This document shows, one piece after another, positions 25,358-37,960 of a stretch of DNA of 64,000 nucleotides (within the stretch, counting starts at the first letter, position 1; every line of letters starts with the position of its first letter). Source of the stretch: Amphiduros pacificus (Eukaryota > Annelida > Polychaeta > Phyllodocida > Hesionidae). The notes under the pieces were generated by a model. It was not told where the DNA came from and made no database searches. It worked only from the letters and a program-made list of their open reading frames with translations. The stretch spans positions 25,239,766-25,303,765 of the forward strand of contig OX439010.1 in NCBI GenBank assembly GCA_949316495.1, given 5' to 3'. Made by a program: the position numbers and the translations under genes.

Positions 25358-25795
25358 CTTGATCTATAATCACCATTCCTGACTTTGATCTATAATCACC
25401 ATTCCTGACCTTGATCTATAATCACCATTCCTGACCTTGATCTATAATCACCATTCCTGACTTTGATCTATAATCACCATTCCTGACTTTGATCTATAAT
25501 CACCATTCCTGACTTTGATCTATAAACACCATTCCTGACCTTGATCTATAATCACCATTCCTGACTTTGATCTATAATCACCATTCCTGACTTTGATCTA
25601 TAATCACCATTCCTGACTTTGATCTATAAACACCATTCCTGACCTTGATCTATAATCAACATTCCTGACTTTGATCTATAATCACCATTCCTGACCTTGA
25701 TCTATAATCACCATTCCTGACCTTGATCTATAATCACCATTCCTGACCTTGATCTATAATCATCATTCCTGATCTTGATCTATAATCGGCATTCC
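25358..25795. repeat. 26-bp minisatellite, about 17 copies
   Basis: The unit reads CTTTGATCTATAATCACCAT then TCCTGA. In many units CTTTGATC is CCTTGATC, which creates TGACCTTGA, the reverse complement of TCAAGGTCA (an ERR/NR5A-type site). Confidence 0.93.
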
Positions 25796-25931
25796 AAGTA
25801 TTTCTATGAAATATGTCCAAAGATTTCTAATAATAACTTGTTCTTTTTCTTGATGTTTTGTGAACTTGATTTTTATGTATTTTGAATTTTATTGTCCATA
25901 CATGTACAGTTTTGCTTCAGTTGCCACATGT

Positions 25932-26158
25932 TGATGGATGTAATGTAATATATGACATGTGATGTGATATACCACATGTGATGTATGACATGCAATGTGA
26001 TGTATGACATGTGATGTATGACATGTGATGTATGACATGTGATGTATGACATGTGATGTATGACATACGATGTGATGTATGACATGTGATGTATGACATA
26101 TGATGTGATGTATGACATGTGATGTGATGTATGACATGTGATGTATAATTTGTGATGT
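25932..26158. repeat. 14-bp minisatellite (TGTATGACATGTGA), ~15 copies
   Basis: Units of 14 bp are interspersed with 19-bp versions containing an extra TGTGA. Minus-strand frames give HMSYIT-type repeats of up to 101 residues, rejected as genes. Confidence 0.9.
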
Positions 26159-26375
26159 TTGACGTTTGTTAATATCACACGCTGCTTACCATTTTCAGGT
26201 CAGAGGAGGTCGGGCACTAGTAAGTTTAACAGAATAATAATACGTTCACCACATGTAGCTGTTATATTCATGTCTAGATTCTCTCACCTTTTGAATGCCA
26301 AAGTAAATCACAACTTAAAAAACTCTTTTAGAGACAATTTTCTTCAGCACACTGTCGTCAACATAAAAGAATGAA

Positions 26376-26580
26376 GAGAAACATCAAAGGGTTTCTCCTA
26401 AATGTCTTTCATTTGCCCTGAAAGAGCATTTTTCCACAACACAAAATATAGTGTTGACCAATCTTCCAGGGCTATTTTTTGGCATGTTATTGTCAACTAA
26501 TGAGAAACAACAAAGTGTTCCTTGTAAGTGTCTTTTATTTGTTTCAAAATATCAAGGAATGGTTTTTTCAACACATTTTA
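26376..26580. repeat. Diverged two-copy direct repeat
   Basis: AGAGAAACATCAAAGGGTTT near 26377 and TGAGAAACAACAAAGTGTTC near 26501 begin two similar stretches (about 80 bp each, offset about 125 bp) that both run through GTCTTT and end at a TTTTTC-CA-CAACAC-like word. Confidence 0.6.
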
Positions 26581-27454
26581 GAATCGCCATCTACTGTGAA
26601 ATTTGAGAAGCAATTTTTATGATACATATATACCAGTTTCACCTACTTTTAGTACATGTTACACTCTCGCCATCTTTGAGTCTGCCTCAATAACATCTGC
26701 ATTGCAAAATGTCATATCTTAATGTATCTTTTATTTCACTGGATCAATTAAATGTTATTGCACTCTTAAAAGGGCATTAGAACTGTTATCTGATAGTTAT
26801 GTCTCTGTTAATTCTTAAAATGTGCATACCTTTTGAGTCAGGTGTTGAAGACGACACCTTATTTCCATGTTGCCAGGTTATTGGATCAGTCATCTTCCAC
26901 TCTTGCGGAAACACATTGAAATATAAACGTCATTCATATCTGATGAATCTGATGAGATTTTATGTTGAAAATTACCTTAATATTTCACTGACAAATTGCT
27001 GTCAGAACTAGATATTTGTTTACTATAACAAAATAAGATTAAAACCAATCAACAAGATTGACATGTTATTATCTTAAACAAGAATAATAATAGTCAATCA
27101 CATTTTAATACTTCACACACAGCATGATTGTTCCATAAGCGCATATACCGGTTTCAGGTAAATCACAGGTAAGAACAGTCCTAGAGGAATAAAATGTTGG
27201 TAAGGGCATATGTGCGAAAACCTTTGCACCTTTTGCATTATCTTGAAAATCACTTGTGATATCTGCAGCCAAGCTGTGAAAGTACCAAGATTACCTTATG
27301 TTGGTCAAATATTGCATCAAAGATCTAACACATTATGATTATTAATTTGCCTTTAACCATCTACCGGTACCCTGCTAATTAGAGATATTCAATGAATAGT
27401 GCTATGACGTGCTACAAATTTATAATTTCTCTTGATCTGCCACAAGTTATGGCT

Positions 27455-27975
27455 TTAGAGGTAGAGGGGGTTAAAGGGAAGTAGAGGGAGTCTGAGGGGT
27501 TAAAGGGCGGCAGAGGAAGGTAGAGGGGGGCCGAGGGAGGCAGAGGGAGCTGAGGGAGGTAGAGAGGGGTAGAGGGAGGCAGAGGGAGTTAGAGGGGGGT
27601 AGAGGGGGTTAAAGGGAGGTAGAGGGATTCTGAGGGGGTTAAAGGGAGGTAGAGGGAGTCTGAGGGGTTAAAGGAAGGCAGCAGGAGATAGAGGAGGTAG
27701 AGGGGGTCAGAGGGAGGCAGAGAGAGGTAGAGGGAGTCAGAGAGAGGTAGAGGGAGTTAGAGGGAGGCAGCGGGAGATAGAGGGAGGTAGAGGGAGGCAG
27801 CAGGAGGTAGAGGGGGATGAGGGAGGTAGAGGGAGGCAGCGGGAGATAGAGGGAGGCAGCAGGAGGTAGAGGGGGATGAGGGAGGTAGAGGGAGGCAGCG
27901 GGAGATAGAGGGAGGTAGAGGGAGGCAGCAGGAGGTAGAGGGGGCTGAGGGAGGTAGACGGAAGGAGGGGGTTGG
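27455..27975 (+). repeat. Purine-rich GGGAGGTAGAGGGAGGCAG minisatellite
   Basis: Long purine array of 8-20 bp units (GGGAGGTAGA, GGGAGGCAGC, GGGGGATGA). Many windows meet the G3+N1-7 quadruplex rule, for example 27580-27615. The G-rich strand is the sense strand of the exchanger gene, so the intron RNA would also be G-rich. Minus-strand frames (SLYLPLPPS) are artefacts. Confidence 0.92.
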
Positions 27976-28738
27976 CTGCCTCTGTTCATTCAGGCAAAAG
28001 ATTTTGTTTTAAATCCTACTTTGTCTTTCAAATGTCTAAGATGTATAGATAACAAGAGCTTCTGGTGTTATGAATGCTTTGATTAGTGACACCATACTAA
28101 AATTATTATATCATGTATTATAACAATGACTCCAGACTTGGATAGATTTCAACACTTATTTCTGAAGTAGAATTAAAAAGTTGTCATTTTCACTGGGATC
28201 ATGTGAGTTAGAATTTAATGGAGGAACAATGTCTTTATGAAAAAAAAGCTTTGATAATTCATGCAAAAGTGACCACACTATGAAGACACAATTTAATACG
28301 CAGAAATTGATTAAAACTCCGTCCATTGGCCAAGGAAATATTGATCGATGTTTGAGGAACATGTGATTTCAAAGAATGCTGGGAGATTGTATTTTATCCA
28401 GGTAATGGGCCTCTGTTGTCGTTGCCAGACTTGATTAATAGTCTCAGAGATTGGAATCTTCCTTTAGATGGACATCTGAGTAAAAGTCTGTTTAACCTCA
28501 GCACTGAGATTGTGCTTCAGATATCTATGGCGGTCTGTTGTTCCGTGCCAAGTCATATCAGTGTTCAGGTACAGGAATCATGCATATGGGAGGGGGGGGG
28601 GAGAAAAGTATGCTTATTCCCCCCTTAATGTATCACCTTTAATAGCATTTCTTTCATCTGATTCTAGATATAGCCGCCTTTCGATGGAAATGATCTTCAA
28701 ACATCGCTCCAACTTTCTGTTCAAGCTTTGCTCTTTTT

Positions 28739-30485
28739 TTACCCTCAGCCCCTGATGTAATCAGGCTGAGGGTATTGCAGTACTCCTGGCGTGGGTATGT
28801 ATGTATGTATGTATGTCTGTATGTATGTCTGTAGCGAACATCCTTGTCATCGCGATAACTCAAGAACAAATGATGGCAGCTTCATGAAACTTGACACACA
28901 TATGCATCTGGTGAAAACCTCGGACGAGTTAGATGGACGGCGACCTTGACCTATTTTTCAAGGTCACAGGGACAATTATGTGAAATCCCAAGAATCACAA
29001 TAACTCAAGAACGAATGATGGCAGCTTTATGGGATTTGACACACATAAGCATCTGGTGAAGCCCTCAGAATTTTTCCTATGAAACATGACCTTCACCTAC
29101 TTTTCAAGGTCACAGGGACAATTATGTGAAATCATCTTGTCATCGCGATAACTCGAGAACAAATGATGGCAGCTTCGTGAAACTTGACACATATAAGCAT
29201 CTGGTGAAAACCTCGGACGAGTTTGATGGACGGTGACCTTGACCTATTTTTCAAGGTCACAGGGACAATTATGTGAAATCCCAAGAATCGCATAACTCAA
29301 GAACAAATGATGGCAGCTTTATGAGATTTGACACCCATAAGCATCTGGTGAAGACCTCAGAATTGTTTCTATAAAACATAACCTTCACCTACTTTTCAAG
29401 GTCACATGGACAATTATTTGAAATCATCCTTGTCATCGCGATAGTACGAGAACAAATGATGGCAGCTTCGTGAAACTTGACACATATAAGCATCTGGTGA
29501 AAACCTCGGACGAGTTAGATGGACGGTGACCTTGACCTATTTTTCAAGGTCACGGACAATTATGTGTAATCCCAAGAATCGCAAGAACGAATGATGGCAG
29601 CTTCATGAAACTTTACACGCATAAGCATCTGTTGAGAACCTCAGACTAGTTCGGTGGACGGCGACCTTGACCTATTTTTCAAGGTCACAGGGACAAATAT
29701 GTGAAATCCCAAGAATCGCAATAACTCAAGAACGAATGATGGCAGCTTTATGAGATTTGACACACACAAGCATCTGGTGAAGACCTCAGACTTCTCATGG
29801 TGGACCATGGCCTTCACCTACTTTTCAAGGTCACAGGGACAATTATGTGAAATCATCCTTGTCATCGCGATAACTCGAGAACAAATGATGGCAGCTTCAT
29901 GAAACTTGACACACATAAGCATCTGATGAAAACCTCAGACATTTTTGTATGGAACATGACCTTCACCTACTTTTCAAGGTCACAGTTACAATTATGTGAA
30001 ATCCCTATCATTGCCATAACTCGAGAACGAATGTTGGCAGCTTTATGAGACTTGACACACATAAGCATCTGGTGAAGACCTCAGACTTCTCTTGATGGAA
30101 CATGACCTTTACCTACTTTTCAAGGTCACAGGGACAATCATGTCAAATCCACGTCATTGCAATAACTTAAGAACAAATAATGGCAGCTTCATGAAAATTG
30201 ACACACATAAGCATCTTGGAAGTCTTCACATGAGTTTGATGGACGGTGACCTTAACCTGCTTTTCAAGGTCACCTGCCCATCTCAATAATTCTAGAGTAA
30301 ATGATGACAGTTTCATGATACTTGACACACCTAAGCTATCAAAGGAAGTAGATTTTATGGGTTTTTTTTACCCCTGCATCAATTTGCCTTGGTGCAGTGA
30401 CGTTTTGTTCACAAATATTGTGTGGAGCGAATGTTGTGCAATGAGTTACCAGGGCTGAGGGTTGATGCATCTCTGATGCCTATGT
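28739..30485 (+). mobile_element. Helentron-derived-like (HINE/pearl-type) element, copy A
   Basis: About 1.75 kb, almost identical in layout to 39048-41255. The left end has CCCTCAGCCCCTGAT-GTA-ATCAGGCTGAGGG, a bulged hairpin, then a (GTAT)n microsatellite. The core is a tandem array of about ten monomers of ~146 bp, arranged as ~293-bp dimers. The right end repeats GGGCTGAGGG and closes with the small hairpin GCATC-TCT-GATGC before CTATGTT. It sits in a T-rich target. A terminal stem, microsatellite, internal minisatellite, 3' hairpin and T-T target are the published layout of HINE and bivalve pearl elements. No protein is encoded. Assignment is by structure only; a plain satellite-bearing repeat is the alternative. 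Confidence 0.55.
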
Positions 30486-31084
30486 TTCTGTTTGAAGTTG
30501 TTGATTAGACCTTGAACAAAAAGAAAAAAATGCAGGCCTTAATGAGCTAGACTAGTTTAATTACAAAGCAGGCTTGGATAGGCGATCAATAGATATCACA
30601 TACAAGACTATTATAAACATATCTAGGATACGTTAGAGTTACATATCCCAATTACATCTCATATCCATACATTTGTATAGATTCTATTAGATTCAAAGAA
30701 TATCAAAAAAAGCTTTGGTGAAGATTTTCATGTATAAATGGTATCAGAATGTGAGTTGGTTTGGTATTCGACACCTGTACCTATTGACATATGGTTGCCT
30801 TCCTCGCAGATGCCTTTGATTCATTGTGAAGCTTGCCTCCTCTAAGATTCTGCAGAGCTTTGCTAGACAATATAGTGTAATTTTTGCCAAATGTTTCAGT
30901 TGCCATCAATAAACCACTGACATGTCATTAGTTTGGGTCTGGACAGTACATCTTCACCTGAGATTGAGAGAATTGTCTGTCATTCTGCCCATCATCTTCT
31001 CCTCTGAAACTACTGGTATGAGTTCTTAGCTATTCTCAGTCTTAGCAGGGAAGATGTATTTTCAGGTTACTAACTCTATCTATT

Positions 31085-31210
31085 TTCCATACGGCACTTC
31101 TCCATTTTGTTATGAGATTTTTTTCAATCTAAAAGCTATCAATTAGTTGTCAGGGAGGCTGCCATTTCGAATAACATGATAATTATTAGCTATTGAGGAT
31201 TGAGATAACA
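31085..31210 (+). repeat. Unclassified dispersed repeat, copy 1
   Basis: This stretch, containing TTGTCAGGGAGGCTGCCATT, aligns by eye with the reverse complement of 50090-50240 over about 120 bp with clear drift. Neither copy has visible terminal repeats or coding potential. Confidence 0.5.
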
Positions 31211-31906
31211 AGCTGAGGTCAAATTCAATATGTAGCATTTTGATTGGTCAAAATTATCATCTGCCCAAATCTTCTCAGGGGAAAAAATTTAAATGATCAA
31301 TTATGAAGCAATTTCTAGAAACTATTCACAACATTACAAAAAAGCAATGATAACCATACATGTAGTTCTGATTCCATTGGCTTATGTTTTATTTGAGAGT
31401 GTGACTATTGAAATCACACCATGACTGACAGGATTCCATTTGAAGTTCTCACGAGGATTAGAATATGCTGATGTCGACACTTTTGGAAGCGGATACCATT
31501 GATGGGCATAATCTCTTATTCATACGTACATGGTCCTCTGATTATCTGTGGCGTATCCAGTGATTAGGTCTGGCTACCATATCAACTCCAGATTTCTCTG
31601 TTAGCAAAGCTTACTTTAACCGAGACTTTAAGTGCATGTAAATGACTTTTGTTTGCCACTTTGTCTGATCTTGTGGAATCGAGAATAGAAGCGTGTGCAC
31701 CGACTTATGCACCGAACCTGGCGAACATTATCCGATTGATTGGTGTCACATGGTAGTTCGCACTCAAGTTTGTGTCAGTTGAGTTTCATGGTTAACTAAG
31801 ACACCCATAATGGACATGAAAGAACGAACAGATATGACATCAAACAAGTGTTGATTTTAAAAAATCAAGCTCGCGTAAGTTTGCAAAATCCCAAGGCAAA
31901 AAAACC

Positions 31907-32478
31907 CCCGGGGGGGGTACTCTCATAGTCAGCGTTACCGGGGAAGCTGGGCTAAATAGGGTCCTTTTCGCTGATATTTTCCCTAAAACAGGTTAAGATA
32001 TTTCATCATTTTCCCTAAAACAGGGTACTATTTTTTCAAATTTCTCCCTAAAACAGGGACCACAATCCCCCTTTCCAAATCTCCCCCTTCTGCATCATCC
32101 TAAATGAGGGTATAAAAAATTCAGCTAGTCCTAAATCAGGGTACCAATAATGATAGAATATTTCCCTAAATCAGGCTCTGGGGTTTTCAGTTCCATCCGG
32201 GTTAAGATATTTTATTATTTTCCCTAAAACAGGGTACTGTTTTTCAAATTTCTCCCTAAAACAGGGATCACAATCCCCTTGTCCAAATCTCCTCCTTCTG
32301 CATCATCCCTAAATGAGGGTATCAAAAATTCAGCTAGTCCTAAATCAGGGTACCAAATTTCAGCTAGTCCTAAATCAGGGTACCAATAATGATAGAATAT
32401 TTCCCTAATTCAGGCTCTGGGGTTTTCAGTTCCATCCCAGCCTCCGCGGGTTAAAATCATGAGAGTACCCCCCCCGGG
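31907..32478. mobile_element. Non-autonomous TIR element (572 bp) with 8-bp target duplication
   Basis: Perfect 20-bp inverted termini, CCCGGGGGGGGTACTCTCAT. AAAAAACC lies directly outside both ends (31899-31906 and 32479-32486), an 8-bp duplication that fits hAT-like transposition. The interior holds a direct duplication of about 220 bp (31990-32205 against 32206-32445), rich in TCCCTAAAACAGGG and TCCTAAATCAGGGTACCA words. No transposase. Confidence 0.75.
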
Positions 32479-32923
32479 AAAAAACCCAAGGCAAAATCTT
32501 CTTACTCTACTACGCACACACAAATCACTTCTCAAACAAAAGCGACATCTGACGGTGTTAAGCAGAACTATTGAGCCAAAACATGGCCGCCATGGACCGA
32601 TAATCGGGGTAAGCTCCATAGACTTACAGCTTAATCATATCAAAACCTCGAACATTCAGACCTAAAGTCAAAACAAACGCGAGCGAAAATGCATTGCCAC
32701 CTATGTAAGGAGCCTGCCTCCACCTCAGAGAATGGGCAGATAATGCTCAGCGATCATCCTGGCAATGTGCCAGCATGCAAGATAAGGCGGTCTCTTGTAT
32801 TCCCGATCCCAGCCTCACTCTGATATATATATATCTTGTCTGATATCATGCTTGATATCATTGGACATTCTCCTTTGCAAACTCTCCTGGCTCATTGTGA
32901 CATTTTAAAATTTAGAACCTACC

Positions 32924-33150
32924 AGTAACTAAAACATAAACTTTAATGATTTAACCAAGTAACTAAGACATAGCGTTTATGATTTAATCCAGTCACAAAA
33001 AAGTATATTTTATAGTTTAACCTTATACCTAAGAAATTGCTTTAATAATTTAATTTAGTACCTAAAATGTAGGTTTAATGGTTTTAACCTTGTCTCTAAA
33101 AAGTAGCTTGAATGATTTAATGTTTTATCTAAAAAGTAGCTTTAAAAGTC
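32924..33150. repeat. Diverged ~33-bp tandem repeat, ~6.5 copies
   Basis: Units resemble AGTAACTAAAACATAAACTT followed by TAATGATTTAACC. They are strongly drifted and alignable only by eye. Confidence 0.65.
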
Positions 33151-34307
33151 TTACTGATAGAATTTTATGATGAATAATCTTTTTGTGAAAGAAAACTTTA
33201 TATTAATCTCTGTCTTTGTGTTTGTATGTATGAGCAACTCAGCATTAAAAAACTTTGTACTAGGTACTTCATGCATTGCACTGAGAAAATTGTTTCTTAT
33301 AGTTGTTCTGAGTGATATGAGAAACGTCTTGGCCGTGACACCAGGAAAATTGATTTTTATGTGGAAAATATTGTTTCAATAGCTAATGGATCTGGGAGAC
33401 TGTCTCCTTTGATCAAGGAATTTTGTGACTGGTACCATGTCTCTAACCTTGATTGGTCAGTTTCTGTTGGTGAAGTAGCTTGTCTTCCAGCCAACTCTCA
33501 CAAGCGGCAGATAAATCTTCCTGATTGGAGGCCCGGAATTTGAGGGTTGTGAGCTTGTTTAATGAAGAAAATAACGCCTTTGACTGAACAACATTGGCTG
33601 AAGGCATCTGTGCCTTGGACATCATTAAAGTCAAGATAACAACCATATGATTGGAAACTTGTTTGTGTTATACTCATAATTGATGGGACCAGACTAATCA
33701 TCTTTTATTTAATATCTCAGTTCATAGTGTATATCATTGTTATATATTGAAAATATAAATATTATTATTGGGTGAATCATAGGTTTGTCTCCTTTCAGTT
33801 GGCATTAAACTTACTTAAGTTTTGTTCTGCACTTGACAAAAAAGACAAAGCATTTATTTTTTTATTTGTGAGGAAAGATAGATCTTCTCATCAGGCATGA
33901 GAAGTCATTCTGAAAGTACCGGTTTATATTAATGCCATTTTATTTCTTTTGGCAAGATAGAAACACAGCTGTGCTGAAGTTTGTCTTTCGTTCAGTCTGA
34001 TATATGGATACTTCTTTCATCATTTTTATTTGAAATTTCAGCATGCCTTTCTAGTCTCTTTGAAAACTAGAAAAAGAACTTCTGTATTTCCCAGATTGTT
34101 CTGATATTTTTTTCCTTTTGAATTCCAGAATGTGGCATCATATTTTAGATGTATAAAACTGTATGTGGGCGAAGTATGATTTATGGTTTATGGTGTCCCT
34201 GATATTCATTTTTGGTCATGAAAAAAAATGGAACATTTGAAGGTCTTTTACTGGCTGGCTTATTTAATCAGAACTTATTTAATACTAGTTTATTTTTATG
34301 CTTGCAG

Positions 34308-34402
34308 AATGTACGTGTGGTCACTGAGCGTAGTCATAGCTTCATGCATGGGATGTCAAAAGAACTGGCCACCTTGGAGAAAGAAAAAACCATCAGAATG
34401 AG
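34308..34402 (+). CDS. Na+/Ca2+ exchanger, coding exon 2 (cytoplasmic loop start)
   Basis: A 95-bp exon between a TTTATGCTTGCAG acceptor and an AG|GTTAGT donor. It continues phase 0 from exon 1 and encodes NVRVVTERSHSFMHGMSKEL followed by a charged ATLEKEKTIRM stretch, ending in phase 2. The peptide is hydrophilic, as expected for the cytosolic loop after the fifth membrane segment. Support comes from the good splice sites and the way the phase passes cleanly into exons 3 and 4. It shows no Calx-beta strand motifs. The exon is asymmetric (phases 0 to 2), so skipping it would shift the frame, which suggests it is constitutive. Confidence 0.78.
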
Positions 34403-34802
34403 GTTAGTAGGTCAAACATTGTCTGGACTTTTTAATAGCTAAAATGGCCAATATCACATAAAATATTTCAATAGTTACTACTGTTCAGTCAAATATTGCA
34501 CATTTGTTAAAATGATATATCTCAGAAAATGTTTAAATACCATGAACGAGAAAATCTCTTCAAAGGAAACTTTGAACCAATACAAAGTTTATGTGAGCAT
34601 AATGATATTTCCTATCACCAATAATTATTAAGTATTTCATTTTCTAAATTTAGGGAAATTTCAATGTTTGCTTTGTGTATCATAGAAATATTTTTTTTCA
34701 AAATGATATGAAAATGTTGCATTGTGAAATGTTAGTGCCTACGAACAACTTGAGCCTTCAAATCTCATGGGGAGTTACAGCACGTCCTCCTCAACCGAAT
34801 AT

Positions 34803-35055
34803 AGGTGAACCTTTAATATCAGTCAAATGCCACGTCACTCTCCCAGTATCACTGGTGAAACTTTGATATCAGTCAAATGCCACGTCACTCTCCCGGTATC
34901 ACTGTCACCTTAAATATGAATAGAGGCGAACCTTTGATATCAGTCAAATGCCACGTCACTCTCCGGGTATCACTGTCACCTTAAATATGAATAGAGACGA
35001 ACCTTTGATATCAGTCAAATGCCACGTCACTCTCCCGGTATCACTGTCACCTTAT
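34803..35055. repeat. 71-bp tandem array, left part (interrupted)
   Basis: CTTTGATATCAGTCAAATGC recurs at 34861, 34932 and 35003 (71-bp spacing), with a shortened first unit at 34811. Each unit also carries CACGTCACTCTCC and GGTATCACTGTCACC. The array stops mid-unit where a mobile element begins at 35056. Confidence 0.92.
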
Positions 35056-36718
35056 ACTGTATACCGAGAAAAATTCGCGCCTAGTTATTTTCGCGCCATC
35101 GCCATTTTCGACAGGTTCGCGCTGTTTTATTTTCGCGAATTTTGGATTTCTAGTACATAATATTATCACAAATTACGCTTTGCAGGTCGAGAACAGAACA
35201 AAACAAAAAATTTCGAAACACTTTGTTTTGACTTTGTTCTCACTGATTCCAATTATCAGCGTTCACAGTTTTGCATTTCGTCTTTGTTTCCACTGCTTTG
35301 AGTCGTGTATTCCCTTTTTGGCAGAAATGCTTTCACACGTGGATCGATCTTAATTGCGTTTTAAATGATAAATAAAAGTATATACCCAATATTAACACAA
35401 AATATGCTTTGCAGGTCGAGAACAGAACAAAACCATTCATCCATTTAACATGCATTACGCAATACGAGGTCGTCATTTTAAAAAGCTGGAGTGACGGGGA
35501 CAAGCTCTTATTTTTGGCGCGAAAACAATTGGAGTCTATCAACATGCTTTGCAGGTCGAGAACAGAACAAAACCATACATTATTGCGCAATATATTAACT
35601 ATCGTTTTCGCGCTAAAAACAAGAGCCTCTTCCCGTCACTTCCGCCTTTCAAAATTGCGACCACGTGTTGCGTTGAGTTGTGTCATCCCTTTTTGACACA
35701 GAGACCAGGGATCCCACAAGCAGAACACACCAAAGCAGCTCTCCTCGCAACTGACGTGATTGTGCCGGCCAGACAAGGAATGCAGAGGTCTGAGGAACGT
35801 CGAAAAACCTGTGACTCGTTCTCCCTGGGGACCCCTTAACAACTATATCGTGTAGCGGGAGACTACACACCACTGAAACCTAAGTATCGACCAGTACTCA
35901 GCCTCTGTGCTCTACGTTATGGCAGGTTACATTTCTCGTCTTTGTGAGCTCACTGACTGAGGTGTGTTTATGTAAGAGGGTCCTGGAGGTGGCCTTAAAC
36001 ACAGATCATTGCTCTGAATACATATAATTTCCACTGGAACCATTGATATTTTATAACAACACTACCAATATATATTCATACACAAGTACTATACAATATC
36101 ACGGGAAACCTACAAGGACCAGCTACATACCTGACCACAGACAATCTTGGCCAACTTTACTACTCCATTTATGACTGGATCACATTGAACTTACTCAACC
36201 CACTGCCATACACAGCAGTGCCACTGAGGGTCGTCTGAACGGACTAAGACCCTCTCACACCACACCATTCACAGTGTGGGAGTGTAAATCCAAATCATCA
36301 TCACCCTTTTTGACAGAAATACCTTCACACGTGGATCCATTTTAATTGCGTTTTAAATGATAAATAAAGGTATTTACCCAATATTATCACAAATTATGCT
36401 TCGCAGGTCGAGAATTTATCCATGAAGTAAAACGTAAATATCATGTACGTGATGTCGCGGTAATTCACGTCCGCAACACGAGGAGAAGCCAGGGATCCAT
36501 CATTGCGCAATATATTAATATTTCAATGCGTGTTCATAGACTCCAATTGTTTTCGCGCCAAAAATAAGAGCTTGTCCCCGTCACTCCCGCTTTTTAACAT
36601 GACGACCTCGTATTGCGTAATGCATCTTCAATTTCGCGTCCATTTAATTTCGCGAATGACGTCCTGGCGCGAATTAACGCGAAAATAAAAAGGTCGCGAA
36701 AATTTGTCTGTATACAGT
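35056..36718. mobile_element. Inverted-repeat DNA element (1.66 kb) inserted in the 71-bp array
   Basis: The left end is ACTGTATACCGAGAAAAATT then CGCG; the reverse complement of the right end is ACTGTATACAGACAAATTTT then CGCG. It splits the 71-bp array cleanly and is flanked by AT on both sides, or equally by TA if each terminus gains one base. Inside are a ~95-bp inverted pair (35450-35545 with 36530-36624), a ~105-bp direct pair (35309-35425 with 36307-36410) and three or four copies of TTTGCAGGTCGAGAACAGAA. A 600-bp block (about 35700-36305) is bracketed by near-identical CATC(A)CCCTTTTTGACA words and may be a further insertion. No transposase motif was found. Confidence 0.72.
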
Positions 36719-36720
36719 AT

Positions 36721-37025
36721 ACGAATAGAGGTGAAACTTTGATATCAGTCAAATGCCACGTCACTCTCCTGGTATCACTGTCACCTTAAATATGAATATA
36801 GGCGAACCTTTTATATCAGTCAAATGCCACGTCACTCTCCTGGTATCACTGTCACCTTAAATATGAATAGAGGTGAAACTTTTATATCAGTCAAATGCCA
36901 CGTCACTCTCCTGGTATCACTGTCACCTTAATTATGAATATAGGTGAAACCTTTAATATCAGTCAAAAGCCACGTCACTCCCCTGGTATCACTGTTACCA
37001 TATTTATGAATAGAGGTGAATCTTT
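36721..37025. repeat. 71-bp tandem array, right part
   Basis: The same unit as 34803-35055 resumes directly after the inserted element and runs for about four more copies, with GGTGAAAC and CTCTCCTGG variants prevailing on this side. The last copies are more diverged. Confidence 0.92.
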
Positions 37026-37454
37026 GCTAGCAGTAAATTGATATGTACATGTAACTCACTTTGCAACACCATCACATTATAAAATAAACAGCTGACATTA
37101 AAATCAGTCATATATTTTTCAAACCCATTTACTATTGTATCAGTATTTTCCATGCAAAAATCAATTTTTCAGGAGTCTGGGACAAGACTGTTCTCATGTC
37201 ACAAAGAGAAATTCTAACAAACAATTAACTGCAAAGGTTTCTTTTAAATGTCAATATAAGTGAATGAGTGCTATCAGTCCAATTGTTATCATTCTCTTGG
37301 TATCACCATCAAAGTAAATGAACATATGATGGCTGGTATGAGGAGTCATTGAGACATACAATATCTGACCTATTATACACACTGCCCAGATGGAACTTTT
37401 ACAACACATTGACACAACATAATTTGCTTGATTAACTTTGTCTTCATTTTAAAG

Positions 37455-37960
37455 ACAGCTGGATGTTAGTACTGAGACAGTTGGATGTAAATACTAAGAC
37501 AGCTGCATGTTTATACTTAGACAGCTGCATATTTATACTCGGAGAGCTGCATGTTCATACTCAGACAGCTGTATATTTATACTCAGACAGCTGCATGCAC
37601 ATACTCAGACAGCTGTATATTTATACTCAGACAGCTGCATGTTCATACTCAGACAACTGTATGTTTATACTCAGACAGCTGCATGTTTATACTCAGACAT
37701 CTTCATGTTTATACTCAGACAGCTGCATGTTTATACTCCGACATCTTCATGTTTATACTCGGGTAGCTGCATGTTTATACTCAGACAGCTGCATGTTTAT
37801 ACTCAGACATCTTCATGTTTATACTCAGACAGCTGCATGTTTATACTCAGACATCTTCATGTTTATACTCAGACAGCTGCATGTTTATACTCAGACATCT
37901 TCATGTTTATACTCGGGTAGCTGCATGTTTATACTTAGACAGTTGCATGTTTATACCAAG
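37455..37960. repeat. 22-bp minisatellite, about 23 copies
   Basis: The unit is CAGCTGCATGTTTATACTCA plus GA. A second type with CATCTTCATG alternates in the middle of the array. Both create spurious YTQTAACLYS frames of up to 183 residues. Confidence 0.93.

Larger units (their letters stand above)
7314..34307 (+). other. Intron 1 of the exchanger gene (27.0 kb)
   Basis: Bounded by the donor GTGAGT at 7314 and an acceptor ending TTGCAG at 34307; phase 0. Repeats and mobile elements inside are listed separately. These tracts look unique and held no gene by eye: 7807-8041, 8853-10151, 10255-10619, 10721-11499, 12033-14397, 15919-16984, 18513-18892, 19683-22844, 23386-24064, 26581-27454, 27976-28738, 30486-31084, 31211-31906, 32479-32923 and 33151-34307. 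A stem of ATCCTCC and GGAGGAT around 21165-21181 and a copy of a dispersed repeat at 31085-31210 were noted in them. Confidence 0.85.

Noticed and set aside
25932-26158. CRISPR-like array
   Set aside because: Units are contiguous without unique spacers, and the DNA is eukaryotic; the same holds for all other arrays here.
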